DNA of 64,000 nt from positions 620,001 to 684,000 of the forward strand of contig NZ_CP091092.1 of assembly GCF_029633915.1 (NCBI RefSeq), in the 5' to 3' direction. The stretch comes from Methanomicrobium antiquum (GTDB lineage Archaea > Halobacteriota > Methanomicrobia > Methanomicrobiales > Methanomicrobiaceae). The notes beneath the pieces were generated by a model. It did not search any database, was not told the DNA's origin, and was given only the letters and a program-made list of their open reading frames with translations. The position numbers were made by a program, and so were the translations under genes. Positions 62,746-64,000 of the stretch are shown piece after piece (positions within the stretch are counted from its first letter, which is position 1; each line of letters opens with the position of its first letter).

Positions 62746-63726
62746 ATGCGTAAAAGAATTGATATTATATATCCGGCGATAATAATTTTTGCACTGGTCT
62801 TTGCAGTATTTTCTGCCGGATGCACAGGTAATACAGATTTTGAAACTCCTCTGCCTGAAAAAATTGAAGATACAACTCTTTCCAAAACGGACATTTTTGT
62901 CTTTGATGATGCTCAACTAAAATTTGTATATGCAAATGGAGTCAAAATAGGTTACAAACAGGCAGGAAAAGGAGATTCTCTTGTAATGGTTATGGGATAT
63001 GCGGCGACGATGGATGCGTGGAGCCCTTATCTTCTAAATTCCCTTGCCGAAAATTACAGCGTTGTAATCTTTGACAACAGAGGAACAGGCTATACTGAAC
63101 CCGGGGGGATTTCGCCTGAAAACATGACATATGAGATTTATGCTGACGACACTGCCGCACTTATGGATGCTTTGGGGATAAAAAAAGCATATCTTATGGG
63201 ATGGTCGATGGGAACCGCTGTTTCACAGGAGATTATTTTAAAGTACCCGGAAAAGGTTGAAAAAGCCGTATTGTATGCACCTTATTCTGGTGTTTCATCT
63301 TCGGATGAAAAGCATCTGAGGGAATATCTGCGTCAGGTGGCTTATGGAGAGGTAAATAAAACAACTGTTATTGAAAATATGTTTCCAAAGACCTGGCTTT
63401 CATGCCACAATCCAGATGAATATCTGCCTGTTTCGTCTGAAACACTAAGTGAAAATGGAATTTTAGCCGCGTATAACGCAGGGCTTAACTGGAACGGTTC
63501 ATATGAGAGGCTTAATCATATAGATATTCCTGTGATTTTAATTGTCGGAACAGAAGATGTTCTAACACCTCCTGAGTTTTCAAAAGCAATGGCAGGGGAG
63601 ATTGACGGTGCATGGACAGCAGAATTTAAAGGCGCAGGCCATGGTCTGATGTACCAGAATCCTCAGGGCCTTTCTAAGACTGTAAAACTTTTTTTGGACA
63701 TTGATGAGGATATAAGCTGTTGCTGA
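62746..63726 (+). CDS. Alpha/beta-hydrolase lipoprotein
   Basis: This 326-residue protein starts with a signal peptide and lipobox (AVFSAGC, Cys near residue 26), so it is probably exported and lipid-anchored. The alpha/beta-hydrolase domain follows with VVIFDNRGTGYTEPGG, the nucleophile elbow GWSMGT and the catalytic His in KGAGHGLMYQ. The substrate is unknown. The ATG at 62746 gives a clean signal peptide; in-frame starts at 62713 and 62737 are alternatives. Confidence 0.85.
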   Translation: MRKRIDIIYPAIIIFALVFAVFSAGCTGNTDFETPLPEKIEDTTLSKTDIFVFDDAQLKFVYANGVKIGYKQAGKGDSLVMVMGYAATMDAWSPYLLNSLAENYSVVIFDNRGTGYTEPGGISPENMTYEIYADDTAALMDALGIKKAYLMGWSMGTAVSQEIILKYPEKVEKAVLYAPYSGVSSSDEKHLREYLRQVAYGEVNKTTVIENMFPKTWLSCHNPDEYLPVSSETLSENGILAAYNAGLNWNGSYERLNHIDIPVILIVGTEDVLTPPEFSKAMAGEIDGAWTAEFKGAGHGLMYQNPQGLSKTVKLFLDIDEDISCC

Positions 63727-63753
63727 ATGAAATCTGATACTAATTTTTAATTT

Positions 63754-63999
63754 TTGAGAGAACTACAACCAAAATATTTTTGTAATACTTTTTCTTTTTT
63801 TTTGGATGAACAATTCAACCTGCAAAACAAATACCTATACAACAAATACCTGCACAAATTAACGAAGACAGTTTTTTTAAAAAGCGAAATAATTTCAGGA
63901 CAGTACATAACAGAACTGGAACAAAAACGCAATAAACTTAGGATGATAAAAGAAGGAATGATGCAGGAGCTTTTGACAGGGAGGATACGGCTTGTATGA
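63754..63999 (+). pseudogene. Type I restriction specificity subunit (HsdS), C-terminal relic
   Basis: The last 38 codons read like the end of HsdS: ELEQKRNKLRMIKEGMMQEL then LTGRIRLV. In whole HsdS proteins this is the final coiled coil and tail. Upstream of it the frame is short, AT-rich and unlike HsdS, so only the 3' end survives. It suggests that a restriction-modification locus was lost here, or that the rest lies elsewhere after rearrangement. Confidence 0.65.
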
Positions 64000-64000
64000 A

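Overview
This window is chromosomal DNA from a methanogenic euryarchaeon, most likely of the order Methanomicrobiales (Methanoplanus/Methanolacinia/Methanomicrobium-like). The evidence is the end of mer, a complete mtd, a Tfx-type regulator, a fused Fae-Hps, an archaeal-order S10/spc ribosomal operon with rnp1, secY and adkA, an Lsm protein, and a tRNA-Trp whose intron carries a C/D guide RNA. Genus-level placement is an inference.

Layout. (1) 1-2.9 kb: C1-pathway genes (mer end, mtd), a GalT-like transferase and tfx. (2) 2.9-3.9 kb: gene-free DNA with hairpins and a terminator-like structure. (3) 3.9-18.3 kb: 23 ribosomal protein genes with rnp1, then secY, adkA, an Oxa1/EMC3-like gene and cmk, mostly with 1-11 nt overlaps or very short gaps. 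(4) 18.6-42.9 kb: a large surface-glycan locus. Its left half reads rightward: wecB, a GT2, two SDR epimerases, a B12-radical SAM protein, several glycosyltransferases, a DUF362 protein, a membrane protein, a broken flippase and an intact flippase. Its right half reads leftward: a PHP-methyltransferase fusion, an ATP-grasp ligase, a polysaccharide deacetylase, a second wecB, wecC, an oxidoreductase, an aminotransferase and a hexapeptide acetyltransferase. The last five together match a route to a diacetamido-uronic acid nucleotide sugar. Roughly 22.9-31.9 and 33.8-36.5 kb are clearly more AT-rich than their surroundings, which suggests imported material. (5) 43.2-46.7 kb: a toxin-antitoxin island with two intact modules (MntA/HepT and VapBC) among decaying ones (HicB relic, HicB plus truncated HicA, antitoxin plus MazF relic, RelE with a multiply frameshifted antitoxin). 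(6) 46.9-50.8 kb: a SNF2 helicase and SWIM-domain pair. (7) 50.8-64 kb: housekeeping genes (fae-hps, tRNA-Trp, acyl-CoA synthetase, methylthioadenosine deaminase and phosphorylase, nicotinate phosphoribosyltransferase, pentapeptide-repeat protein, Sec59-like kinase, tRNA-Ala, Cys-cluster proteins, HTH regulator, Lsm, lipoprotein hydrolase) and an hsdS relic at the edge.

Signals that ordinary gene annotation does not explain: a family of about ten intergenic repeats with two potential hairpins and a T-run; a near-identical 65-bp operator-like sequence upstream of two toxin-antitoxin modules; G6-G8 tracts at the ribosome-binding position of glycan genes only; a 13-copy, 34-bp AT-rich tandem array between convergent genes; and a Gly-Lys microsatellite insertion in one wecB. 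The best candidates for an undescribed system are the PHP-methyltransferase/ATP-grasp/deacetylase operon joined to the uronic-acid sugar pathway, and the toxin-antitoxin island with its shared operator.
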